From positions 34,666,062 through 34,730,061 of the forward strand of contig NC_031495.1 of the NCBI RefSeq assembly GCF_000237925.1: a DNA stretch of 64,000 nt, read 5' to 3'. Position numbers and translations under genes: made by a program. Below, piece after piece: positions 55,301 through 64,000 of the stretch; the first letter of the stretch is position 1; every line of letters starts with the position of its first letter. The stretch is from Schistosoma mansoni (Eukaryota > Platyhelminthes > Trematoda > Strigeidida > Schistosomatidae). A model generated the notes under the pieces. It did not search any database. It was not told the DNA's origin and saw only the letters and a list, made by a program, of their open reading frames with translations.

Positions 55301-57825
55301 GCTGTAAAAGCTCAATTGAGTTAGTATCCTTTGTCAGACATGGGCTAGCTGCTTGGATACAGTACTCCAAGTGTGGTATTACGCAGGATGAGAAAATGTA
55401 TAACAAGTCATCTCATAAAAGCATGCATTAATTAGTATGAAAAATCACGAAACTAACCTTGAGAACCTTTCGAAATCAGGACAGGCGTATGCTGAAAATA
55501 CGGGACTTTCTATATCAAATCCATCTTCAGTATCGTCGATTGGCTTTACAACGCCAGTTTGGAACATATCCCTCAAGCGCGAAACCCTTGAAAGTCTGCG
55601 AGGACACATGTCTGCTTTCGAAACTGTTTCTTCGTTCCCATTTGCAGCATGCAAAGTGTCACTCAGTACAGACATATTTAGTTTATTAACTAAATGGACG
55701 CTGTCAACACATTAATACCATCTCACTACAGTAAACTCGAGAGCACCACTCGTCTTAATGAATCTTCCTTTTTATCTTGCCGTGGTTAAAAGTAACTTGA
55801 TTTGGTAAACAGTTATCACAAATCCTAAGTTGTGTTCGTTTGTCTTCCTATCTGATAGCGTACTCTTGGTATTTTGTTTATAGTTTTACTTACATGTTGC
55901 GGTTCTGCAATCAACGGACCTTATGCCTTAGTTACAACTGCTGTATCTGCCGACCTGGGTACTCAGTCGGCCTTGCTAGGGCGAACTCGTGCTTTGGCTA
56001 CAATTACATCTATTATTGATGGAATGGGATCATTGGGTAAGTTTAAAGTACTAGACACTGTATATATTGATCAGCGCCATTGTTTTTGTTACACTTCAGT
56101 GTATGAGCCTTTATGAATTCTTTTATCGAATTATTTATTTATTTATTTGAACACAAATATTGGTACAAAGGGATACCGAATATATATGCGCCACACTTCA
56201 TTCGATTTGTGTGAGGGCCGAAATAATGCCCGGGTGCCCAAACCAAAGAAGGTGGTTTTCCTAGAGGGCCACACCCCGAGCCTTCGACCTAAAGGTCTAA
56301 TCCATAAGGCAGTGGAGCAACTTTAGGAGATGCAGTCCCATGGTAGCCGATGACCAACAATAGGTTCAAACGCCATTTGTTCCATCATGATTCCGGAGCC
56401 CATGTGCACTATTGGTTAGGAATCAGGGTTTTACGAATCCCCTAGGTGGATTATCCGTGTCCACCAACCAGGTTAAAGCGCCGGACATTTGCTTTTCGTC
56501 CTCTCAATTTCGTAAACAACATCCCCTCTGCGAGGTGGCAGTAAGTATGGCTTCCTTGGCAATGGCTGTATATGCGTGACCATATGAGAGAATTTTGAGA
56601 GAGCGGACTCTCCCCACCCTCGGTCGTACCAAGGCATTTGGAGACTTCATCGAATTAAAGATTTCATAGTATATTGGATACTTTTAAATTACTATGAATA
56701 GTTTAAACTGTTTAGTAGTTATTCATATACTTAATTTATTGGCTGTTTCTGTTTTTTGAAACACAATTCGGTCTACGGTTCTGGTATGCATCCTGTGAGC
56801 AAGTTCCTGATTCGTCCACTTCAATTGTTCCAATATTTCTTAAAACCAATGGAACTGTCACAACATCATATATTGCAAGTTAATCAGTTGACATTATCGG
56901 AAAATTGATTTGATTCTTCTATAGCTTAAGAATTTGTTTCTATCACTTTTTCCAATCGTTTCTTTAAAACTTTTGTTGTTTAGCTCGTCATTATATGACA
57001 TCGCGGGTATATTTTGAGTTCTAAAACTAAAGAAGTTTACACGGAACATTTATTCCATAAATATCGAGAGAAGTTTGTTTTAAGGAATGTCATCGTAATA
57101 TAAGAAAAGACTTCTGGAAATTACGTATCAATACTTTGTAAATTGTAGTATGTCTGTTCAATTTTTGATATCGAAAATATAGTTATTAAAAGAAGAGGAT
57201 TAATAAAAATTTTGTTGGGAGTTTCAAAATATTTAAAATTTCAATGTTTCATCTTAATTACCACTTACTACTACACAGTCTTGTTCACAGAGTAACTGTG
57301 GCTTTCTTCAGTACAATAAACATTGTTTTAATGTAACTATGTGAAATAATACACTATATACCAATAGTTGTGCAATTTCTTTGTTAAAATATCCAACGGT
57401 TAAGGTATATTTCCCTTTAAAAATTCACGATTTTCTTTGATGGACTATTCTGTCTAGTGTATGGTAATATCTTTATGGTTTTATTTACAGAACTAACCAA
57501 TCGTTATCGATTTTGTTGTTTAGTGATGCACCAGGTCAAAGTGCACCAAAGACAAGATCAGGATTCAATTATTGATTCTCTTAAAAAGAAATTTTATCGA
57601 TAAGGGACAAATTTTATTTGTGATTTTTATTTATGCATTACAGGTGCTGCATTAGGTCCACTTCTGACTGGTTTACTAGTTCCATACGGTTGGTCTGTTG
57701 TATTTGCTATGCTTATCACATCTGATCTACTGGCCATGTTAATGTCAATATGGATTGTCGTTAATTCAAGTCGTCGTCAACAACGTCGAACATATTATCG
57801 ACTTCAATCAACAATTACTACTTAA
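46359..57825 (+). CDS. SLC37: SLC37-family sugar-phosphate exchanger (major facilitator superfamily)
   Basis: Membrane antiporter of the SLC37 (glucose-6-phosphate/phosphate) family, closest to SLC37A1/A2 in motif order, probably in the ER. Twelve exons: 46359-46426, 46463-46620, 46657-46735, 46768-46903, 46932-47008, 47838-48084, 50264-50368, 51241-51429, 53653-53742, 54144-54192, 55884-56036, 57644-57825. All are GT-AG with matching phases and give 510 aa. Family marks: YHASRKPLSIVK in TM1; GFLAERVNLRYFLSIGM; GLVQASGWPAVVTLVGNWWG; RRGLIMGLWNSHTSLGNIIG; a cytosolic loop with SPSSDKTDTQIPMSG; LFDVGGIIGGVLIGWFSD; NGPYALVTTAVSADLGTQS; GAALGPLLTGLLVPYGW. It ends in a basic tail. Introns 1-4 are 36, 36, 32 and 28 nt; later ones run from 401 to 2223 nt and hold repeats. 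Confidence 0.95.
47043..47069. repeat. (TA)n microsatellite in SLC37 intron 5
   Basis: A pure TA run of about 26 bp just inside the 5' end of intron 5. Confidence 0.9.
47392..47585 (-). mobile_element. Sm-alpha-type SINE with degenerate hammerhead, SLC37 intron 5
   Basis: The minus strand shows a tRNA-like head (GGCTCAGTGGTCTAGAAGTT) and then a hammerhead region at 47466-47421. The core reads CTGAGGG where CTGANGA is needed, and AAAA replaces GAAA after stem II, so it should not cleave. Flanks share TTAATGTCTAACTTCAAC with the copy at 51897. Antisense to SLC37. Confidence 0.75.
49470..49705 (+). mobile_element. Partial LTR fossil in SLC37 intron 6
   Basis: Shares ATTCTAGCTTC, a TATGAGCGT block, TTTTTGTCTGA and AAATATTGAGT with the solo LTR at 59892-60319. 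Boundaries uncertain; only part of the LTR is recognisable. Confidence 0.4.
51897..52099 (-). mobile_element. Sm-alpha SINE with intact-looking hammerhead ribozyme, SLC37 intron 8
   Basis: The minus strand carries a Pol III A-box-like CAGCTCAGTGG, a B-box GGTTCGAATCTC and a downstream hammerhead motif. This is the known arrangement of the schistosome Sm-alpha family, tRNA-related SINEs with a self-cleaving domain. Antisense to SLC37. Confidence 0.85.
51925..51968 (-). ncRNA. Hammerhead ribozyme domain of Sm-alpha
   Basis: Read on the minus strand: stem I CACTG pairs with CAGTG; core CTGAGGA (C3 to A9 with N7 = G); stem II GTCC/GGAC with loop CATAATA; then GAAA; a minimal stem III ACG/CGT with a GC loop; cleavage site after GTC. 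All invariant core positions are present. Confidence 0.82.
52165..52715 (+). mobile_element. Diverged solo LTR fossil in SLC37 intron 8
   Basis: Collinear with the solo LTR at 36410-36921: AATGGATGGTAACT, CATATTCATATT, TTTGACCTATTGACTA, GTATATAAACT, GAGGCTGATATTGGTGTTC and ATATATTAACAGG. It is clearly older than the other two copies. Ends not exact. Confidence 0.6.
53009..53526 (+). mobile_element. Short RTE derivative, full length, 126 nt upstream of SLC37 exon 9
   Basis: Starts TTGCCCCCAAATGCCCTGG and ends AAATAAACAAATAAA. It shares private variants with 56126-56643 (CTAAAGTTGCTCC; CCTCTAGGAAAACC; ATTATTTCGGCCC), so the two belong to one subgroup and lie inverted to each other. Confidence 0.9.
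54698..55225 (-). mobile_element. Short RTE derivative, full length, SLC37 intron 10
   Basis: Left end TTTTATTTTATTTAAACACA, right end GTACCAGGGCATTTGGGGGC. It has the standard junction block (CACAAATCTCATACGATTTG). Antisense to SLC37. Confidence 0.9.
55240..55412 (-). mobile_element. CR1-like LINE fragment
   Basis: The minus strand reads decayed VIPHLEYCIQAASPCLTKDT and VNGLTKLP, the same RT-tail region as in 1-883. Truncated at both ends. Confidence 0.65.
55458..55675 (-). CDS. Possible first coding exon of a nested minus-strand gene
   Basis: From an ATG at 55675 an open frame gives 72 codons ending at a TTCTCAAG / GTTAGT donor at 55458. The peptide has balanced composition, with RRLSRVSRLRDMFQTG, an acidic patch (PIDDTEDGFDIES) and PDFERFS. 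No family is recognised and no downstream exon was found. The plus strand of the same stretch is also open in two frames, which weakens the case. It lies in SLC37 intron 10. Confidence 0.32.
56126..56643 (-). mobile_element. Short RTE derivative, full length, 89 nt downstream of SLC37 exon 11
   Basis: The tail at the left is TTATTTATTTATTTGAACAC; the 5' end at the right is GTACCAAGGCATTTGG, followed by a few extra bases. ATCGAATTA occurs on both sides (ending near 56126 and starting near 56650), a likely target-site duplication. It is a near-copy of 53009-53526 in inverted orientation. Confidence 0.9.
56660..57643. other. SLC37 intron 11, rest
   Basis: Nothing recognised beyond the short RTE derivative at its left end. 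Confidence 0.4.
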
Positions 57826-58303
57826 TTAAAATTTGTTTTTACTTACACAAAAAAGAAATAACACAATTCATATCAGTTTTGAAATAGCTGTGAATATATT
57901 TTGTCTATTTCTTTCAGTATGTCATATTGCATGATATATTATTGCTTTAACTTTACGTATATAGATAAATATATTCTTATATGATAGTTCTTTGACAGCC
58001 TGTTAGGTCTTTCTTAGGATTTTCTTTTTGTTACTGAAATGAATGTAACCAACATATCACTATCGACATTATTTTTTCTCACCACTATTATTGTCTTTTT
58101 TACGAATTCAGGGCTTTTTCAGGATTCTATGTATATTCTAGACTATTCTGCCTTGTTTTTCTGTGTTTCTCTCGCTTGTTAATTCTAGATAATACATGCA
58201 TATATTTACTTATTGATGTCTTATATACTTATGGTGTTTGTTTATCATACTCCTTTTGAAAGCGTTATTATCTGTATGAGAGAAAAAAAAGTGAGCAAAC
58301 TAT

Positions 58304-58309
58304 AATAAA
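58304..58309 (+). promoter_or_regulatory. Likely SLC37 polyadenylation signal
   Basis: AATAAA about 480 nt after the SLC37 stop codon, before the LTR element begins. Confidence 0.4.
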
Positions 58310-58361
58310 TATTGCTTACGTAAACTGCTTTGACTTTTATCATAACAGTTTGAAAGTATTT

Positions 58362-58448
58362 GGGATGTAGGCACATCTAGTTGATGAGTCTTTAGTGAGA
58401 CGAAATGTTCACTGTGGATCCCATTGTTGAACACCATCCAACTTTTAT
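58362..58448 (+). ncRNA. Hammerhead-like motif, probably degenerate
   Basis: TTGATGA at 58381-58387 differs from the hammerhead core CTGANGA only at C3. Stem II follows (GTCT/AGAC, loop TTAGTG), then GAAA at 58402-58405 and a 6-bp hairpin TGTTCA/TGAACA in the stem III position. GGATG and CATCC could form an outer stem I. The inner stem I pairs poorly, and the base at the usual U16.1 is C. It may come from a Penelope-like or retrozyme-type element. Confidence 0.4.
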
Positions 58449-58517
58449 TATAGTAATAATTTAATCGCTTCCCTCACCAATCAAAATAACTTTCTAGTCA
58501 TTTGTAACTACACACTG

Positions 58518-61500
58518 TGTTAGCGGGACATAGATTGGATTAAAGCATGTTTCATGCATGATGGTGTTGCTGCGCGCTGATTGGCTAGTTCTAAACCGAT
58601 CAGCCCGGGCAAATTATTGGAGAAAAATCTAGAAGCTTCTTATGTATATACTATAAATATATGAACGTTATTCAAATCAGTGATTGCTGTTTACATACCA
58701 TTATTATTTGTGAATACAATTTTGATTCCTGTTCAACGTGTTCTGATTTTGGGGTCTTGTTGAGTGTCATTGTATAAGAATACTAAGCAATAGGAATAGC
58801 TGGGTCGTTATTAGCATAATACATTTATAACAGTGGCGACGAGGAAAAAGGAAAATTCATTCGAAATGCCTATATCAGATGACCAGCTCAGTCGAATACT
58901 ACAACAACAGCAAGCACAACTTGATGCACAAATGCTTTTGTTGGAGACTCTGATGCAACAGTTTAGCTTCCAAAACTCGAGTTCACATGCTGTTTCAAGT
59001 ACTTCTTGTGATGCAGTTGCTAGCAGCATCCCAGAATCCATATATGATCCCGAAAGTGGAAATACTTTTCTCACGTGGTTCAAGCGTTGGGAAGATACAT
59101 TTAGAATAGAATTCTGTCAACAAGATGACGTATGGAAGACTCGGTTGTTGATGTGTAAGTTGGGAAGCAATGAGCATGCACGTTATGCTGATCATATATT
59201 GCCAAAGTTACCTCGAGAGCTCAGTTTCGAGGAGACAGTAACGCAGTTGTCAGAGATATTCGGCGAATCTTCCTCATTGTTTAGTATTCGATATCAGTGT
59301 CTGAATTTGGTGAAACGTGAAGCCGATGAATATGGTGCTCTAGCAGACGTCGTCAACAGAGAGTGTGAACGGTTCAAGTTACGCTCGTTGACAGAGGATC
59401 AATTTAAATGCCTTATATTCATCAAAGCTCTGCAGTCACCACAAGATGCTGAAATTAGAACCAGACTTCTAACTCGTTTGGATCAAGACCCAAACGTCAC
59501 AATCAAGACATTGACAGATGAATGTAAACGACTACAAAACATCAGACACGACAATCAGTTAATTGAACAGGTAAATTCTAATTTAACCTGCAGTAGTGTA
59601 AATGCTATGACTAGGTTAAAAAGTCAGAAGCCGAATAAAACTCATAACAAACCAACGGATGCCTGTTGGTTATGCGGCGATTGGCATTATGTACGGTTCT
59701 GTCCATTTAAGAAGCATAAGTGTCAGGTGTGCAACAGACGTGGACATAAAGAAGGCCATTGTCCGCAGAATCGTACGTCCCAGCCCAAGAAGAAGTATAA
59801 ACGTCTTTCACGTATGGTGAAATCAGCTGATTCTAAATCTCTTTCTCTGGTAGCAGCTTTTCAGACAGACTACGACATTCGGAGAAAGTATTGTAGTATC
59901 AGTTTATATGTTAAGCCTATATACTTTATTCTAGCTTCTGGCCAAGCTAATTCACCTATATATGAGTCATATTTTGATCTTGTTAATTATTCGCTTATTA
60001 ACCTTGATTATATTTTTGTATGAGCGTATATGTGTACCCTTCGTATCCTATTCATCATATGTCTGTCATTCATTTTTGTCTGATTATAAATATTGAGTAA
60101 TGATTGCTCATAACGAGTTGGCTTCCCAGCCATCTCCACTATGCATCATCTTTGCTTCGCTTGCTTACACTTGCTCATGTGCCTACAGCTTTCTGGTCTG
60201 CATCATTCATCAATAAAAATGTAGTTGCCGCTTCCTTTTGCCTTCTGATTTCATACACCGTTAGGATTGGTGTTAATAACGGTTATCGAAGCGAACTATT
60301 AATGAAGCACGGCATTACAGTATGTTACGATCCAGATTAATGGTATAGCGGCTCGTCTTCAAATTGATACAGCATCCGATATTACTCTAGTGTCTAGAGA
60401 GACGTATAACTTGCTGGGAAAGCCACCAATGAAGCCATCGAAGAAAACGGCTAAAAATGCATCTGGAGGCGTACTGAAACTATTTGGCGAATTACAATGT
60501 GAATTTTCCTTCAATGGAAATAACTGTAAAGGGGTATGTTATCTAACAGAACGACCGAACCTTGATCTACTTGGTCTAGATATGAAAAGCTTGGATTAAT
60601 GGATATACCTATCAACAGCGTTTGTAATGTGTCGTGTCCATCATTAGACATCACTTCATATGCAAAAAAGACAGGTGAAAAGGTTCTAGAAAATCTTAAG
60701 AGAAAATTCGCCGCTGTTTTCCAGAATAGCCTTGGTCACTGCACCAAAGTGAAAGCTCATTTACCCCTGAAACCAGATGCCAAACCGATTTTTCGCCCGA
60801 GACGTCCTGTGCCATATGCTGCTCTTGAATTAATCGATCAGGAACTTAATCGTTCGCAGCGAGCTGGTGTTATCCAACCGGTTAATTACTCTGCATGGGC
60901 CGCGCCGATTGTAGTGATTAGAAAGCCCAATGGAACTATCCGCATATGTGCTGATTTCTCAACGGGTTTAAATGCTGCATTGGATGAATATCAATATCCG
61001 TTACCAGTTCCTGAAGACCTGTTTGCTAAACTAAATGGTGGTACATGTTTCGCGAAAATAGACTTTTCGGGTGCCTATCTGCAAGTGGAGGTAGATGACG
61101 ATAGTAGAGAGCTTCTGACTATCAACACTCATCGAGGGTTATTTCAATACACCCGCCTACCATTCGGTATCAAGACCGCACCTGCCATTTTTCAGCAAAT
61201 AATAGATACAATGCTAACTGGCATACCGGCTGCAGCAGCTTATCTAGATAACATCATAGTTATGGGTTCCACTAACAGTGAACTTTCCGATCGTCTACAC
61301 CAAGTTCTCAACCGAGTGTTGGAGTATGGTTTTCAACTACGTGAAGAAAAGCGTATCTTCTTCATGCATTCGATCAAATACCTTGGTTTCATACTAGATA
61401 AGAACGGCCGACGACCAGACCCTGCCAATATAGAAGCCATTCAGAAAATGCCCGTACCAACTGACGTCCCTTCATTAAGGTCATTCTTAGGATTAGTTAG

Positions 61501-63791
61501 TCACTACAGCACATTTTTTCCTGAAATGCATCGAGTGAGAGGCCCTCTGAATGAATTACTATCGAAAGATAAACCTTGGCAGTGGTCAGAAGAATGTCAA
61601 GCATCCTTTGACAAAGTCAAGTCAATGCTCAGCTCAAAGCTTCTCTTGACACACTTCGATCCCAGCTTGGAAATTGTTGTCGCATCTGATGCATCTAGTC
61701 ACGGAGTTGGAGCAGTTATATCACACGTGTTTCCAGACAAAACAGAGAAGACAATCGCCCATGCTGCCAGATCACTTACCCCACTCGAACGCAACTACAG
61801 TCAAATCGAAAAGGAAGCTCTGGCCATCATTTTTGCTGTCAAAAGATTTCATAAAATGCTTTACGGCCGTAAGTTCACTCTGTTGACAGACCACAAACCA
61901 CTGATTGCAATATTCGGTTCCAAGAAAGGGATTCCTGTCTACACAGCTAACAGTCTACAGCGTTGTACAATAATGCTTTTGAGCTACGACTTTAACATAA
62001 GGTATCAATCAACCAATACTATCGGTCAAGCCGATGCCCTCTCACGACTTATTGGAGTTCAACATCCTGGACCGGAGGACATGATCATTGCCTCGATATC
62101 AGTTGATCCAGAAATACGGAGTGTAGTAGCAGCGGCAATCCGAAACACTCCAGTGTCGTCAGATGAAGTCAGAAAAGAGACTCTTCGAGACCCTGTTCTA
62201 CAAGAAGTCAGAAAGTTCCACCTAGAAGGGTGGCCCTCGAAGATCAGTTCAACAGAGCTTCAGCAGTTTTATCAGCGCAGATTATCTCTTTCAATCATCG
62301 ACGATTGTCTCATGTTTGCTGAACGTGTCATAATCCCGAAGAAGTTGCAACCAGCAGTCCTCGAACAGCTACATGCAGGACATCCCGGGATAAACCGCAT
62401 GAAAGCTCTAGCACGAAGTTATGTATACCGGCCACGATTAGATACCCAACTCGAGCAGCTATCCCGTTCGTGTACAAAATGTGCATTGGCAGCAAAAGCA
62501 CCACGAAAAGCAGAGTTGCAATCATGGCCGATACCACAGTCACCGTGGCAGCGTATACATTTAGACTTCTCTGGTCCATTCCATGGACAAACTTACCTTC
62601 TGGTAGTGGACGCATACAGCAAGTGGCCGGAAATTTTCATCATGGAACATCCAACAGCAAGCTGCACAGTTAGAAAACTGCGGCAATTATTCAGTCGTTT
62701 CGGGGTTCCAGAACAAGTAGTCAGCGACAACGGCACACAATTTACATCATCTATCTTTTCAGAATTTTGTCAGCAGAACGGAATCAGGCATATCCGAACA
62801 CCTCCATTCCATTCACAATCGAATGGCCAGGTAGAACGCTTCGTTGGTACGTTCAAAAATGCTCTAAAAAAATCAAGAGGGGAGGGTACCACCGACGAGA
62901 TCTTAGAGAGGTTCCTGTTTATCTACCGTTCTGCACCGAACCCTCAAACAACAAATGGGGTCTCTCCAGCGGAAGCGTTACTTGTCAGAAAAATAAGGAC
63001 ACATTTCGATGTCATCCGTCCGACGCCAGCTCGTGAGCCCCAACGAAACTTATCGATGGAGAAGCAGTTCAATCGACACCATGGAGCACAAAGACGATTG
63101 TTCACGGTGGGTCAAAAAGTACTTGCTATGGACTATCGTGGTAAAACATCCTACGTGGACGGCTGGCCGGATCGTGAGAAAGAAAGGGGATATGGTTGAT
63201 GAGGTGTCAGTTGGCTCAGAAGTTTGGATACGTCATGCTAACCAAATGAAAGCAACTTCGATAGCCAGCAGCGAGAATCGACATCGAATACCTTTGACGT
63301 TCTGCTAGACACCTTTGAAATCAAAACGCCCGGAACAGACAAGTCAGTTTCTGTGCAAGCAAAGAGTGACACAACTTCCTTATTGCCTAGACGATGAACA
63401 GAACGAAAGTGCAGGCCAGTCACTCGGTTGCAGTTGGACCCTAGCACCAGATCCTACGAATCTGCTCAAGGGGGAGGTGTTAGCGGGACATAGATTGGAT
63501 TAAAGCATGTTTCATGCATGATGGTGTTGCTGCGCGCTGATTGGCTAGTTCTAAACCGATCAGCCCGGGCAAATTATTGGAGAAAAATCTAGAAGCTTCT
63601 TATGTATATACTATAAATATATGAACGTCATTCAAACTAGTGATTGCTGTTTACATACCATTATTATTTTGAATACAATTTTGATTCCTGTTCAACGTGT
63701 TCTGATTTTGGGGTCTTGTTGAGTGTCATTGTATAAGAATACTAAGCAATAGGAATAGCTGGGTCGTTATTAGCAAAATACATTTATAACA
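58518..63791 (+). mobile_element. Ty3/gypsy LTR element (Mag-like lineage), both LTRs present, broken
   Basis: LTRs at 58518-58832 and 63478-63791 are about 98% alike, so the insertion is young. Flanking 5-mers CACTG and CATTG are a near-match target duplication. A TGG-starting primer-binding site follows the left LTR, and a purine run (AAGGGGGAGG) precedes the right one. Parts: gag with a Gln-rich coiled N-terminus and two CCHC-type zinc knuckles (near 59665-59765); protease region (about 60324-60599); pol with reverse transcriptase, RNase H and integrase with its zinc-binding and catalytic domains (about 60599-63199). A solo LTR of another family sits inside it at 59892-60319. Besides that insertion the frames look interrupted in about two or three places, so this copy is broken. 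Confidence 0.88.
59892..60319 (+). mobile_element. Solo LTR nested in the Mag-like element
   Basis: 428 bp from TGTAGTATC to GGCATTACA, bounded by the 4-bp duplication GTAT on each side (59888-59891 and 60320-60323). Related partial LTRs are at about 31240-31613 and 49470-49705. It must be younger than the element it entered. Confidence 0.75.
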
Positions 63792-63820
63792 CATTGAATA
63801 AAATCTGAAATATATACTGT

Positions 63821-63852
63821 AAATCCACGATCCCGCATTCGCGAGATTCGAA
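63821..63852 (-). mobile_element. Sm-alpha SINE fragment cut by the gap
   Basis: About 30 bp (ATCCACGATCCCGCATTCGCGAGATTCGAA in two blocks) match the B-box side of the Sm-alpha copy at 51897-52099 in the same orientation. The rest is in the gap. Confidence 0.6.
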
Positions 63853-64000
63853 NNNNNNNNNNNNNNNNNNNNNNNNNNNNNNNNNNNNNNNNNNNNNNNN
63901 NNNNNNNNNNNNNNNNNNNNNNNNNNNNNNNNNNNNNNNNNNNNNNNNNNNNNNNNNNNNNNNNNNNNNNNNNNNNNNNNNNNNNNNNNNNNNNNNNNNN
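63853..64000. other. Assembly gap at window end
   Basis: 148 unknown bases running to the end of the window. Confidence 0.99.

Noticed and set aside
1-64000. CRISPR arrays, bacterial operons, ribosome-binding sites
   Set aside because: The window is eukaryotic, with spliced genes and LINE/LTR/SINE content. No regularly spaced repeats were seen.

Overview
This window is eukaryotic DNA from a blood fluke, almost certainly genus Schistosoma; the species cannot be fixed from sequence alone. It is AT-rich and crowded with retroelements of schistosome type: RTE-clade LINEs of SR2 type, CR1-like LINEs, Boudicca-like and Mag-like Ty3/gypsy fossils, and Sm-alpha SINEs carrying a hammerhead ribozyme. 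The host genes have tiny introns (28-38 nt) at the 5' end and large ones at the 3' end, a known schistosome pattern.

Three host genes can be rebuilt exon by exon with matching splice phases. (1) SUB1/PC4, a single-stranded-DNA-binding transcriptional coactivator, + strand, 11010-12867, three exons, 117 aa. (2) FAF2/UBXD8, the membrane-anchored UBA-UAS-UBX adaptor that recruits p97 in ER-associated degradation, - strand, 41420 down to 20935, nine exons including a 30-nt micro-exon, 513 aa. (3) An SLC37-family sugar-phosphate exchanger, + strand, 46359-57825, twelve exons, 510 aa. A weaker candidate gene for a small schistosome-specific membrane protein lies on the - strand near 5867-7424.

Layout. 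1-883 is the end of a CR1-like LINE. 884-3747 is a Boudicca-like LTR fossil. 4269-4468 is an assembly gap. 4776-5581 and 7674-8479 are near-identical direct repeats around the candidate membrane gene. 8735-9795 is a second, decayed CR1 LINE. SUB1 follows, then old RTE scraps. 15842-19668 is a full-length RTE LINE with an intact 1003-aa ORF. 20935-41420 is FAF2, with introns full of RTE pieces, short RTE derivatives and solo LTRs. 43700-44110 is an LTR-element scrap. SLC37 follows, with Sm-alpha SINEs, short RTE derivatives and LTR fossils in its introns. 58518-63791 is a Mag-like gypsy element with both LTRs and a nested solo LTR. The window ends in a gap.

The main theme is one LINE and its dependants. 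The intact RTE at 15842-19668 has the same 5' and 3' ends as at least seven short copies of about 520 bp, each of which is the LINE's 5' leader fused to its last ~75 bp. Two of these lie inverted on either side of SLC37 exons 9-11, a layout known to favour circular RNA. SUB1 also has a possible alternative terminal exon that is in frame.
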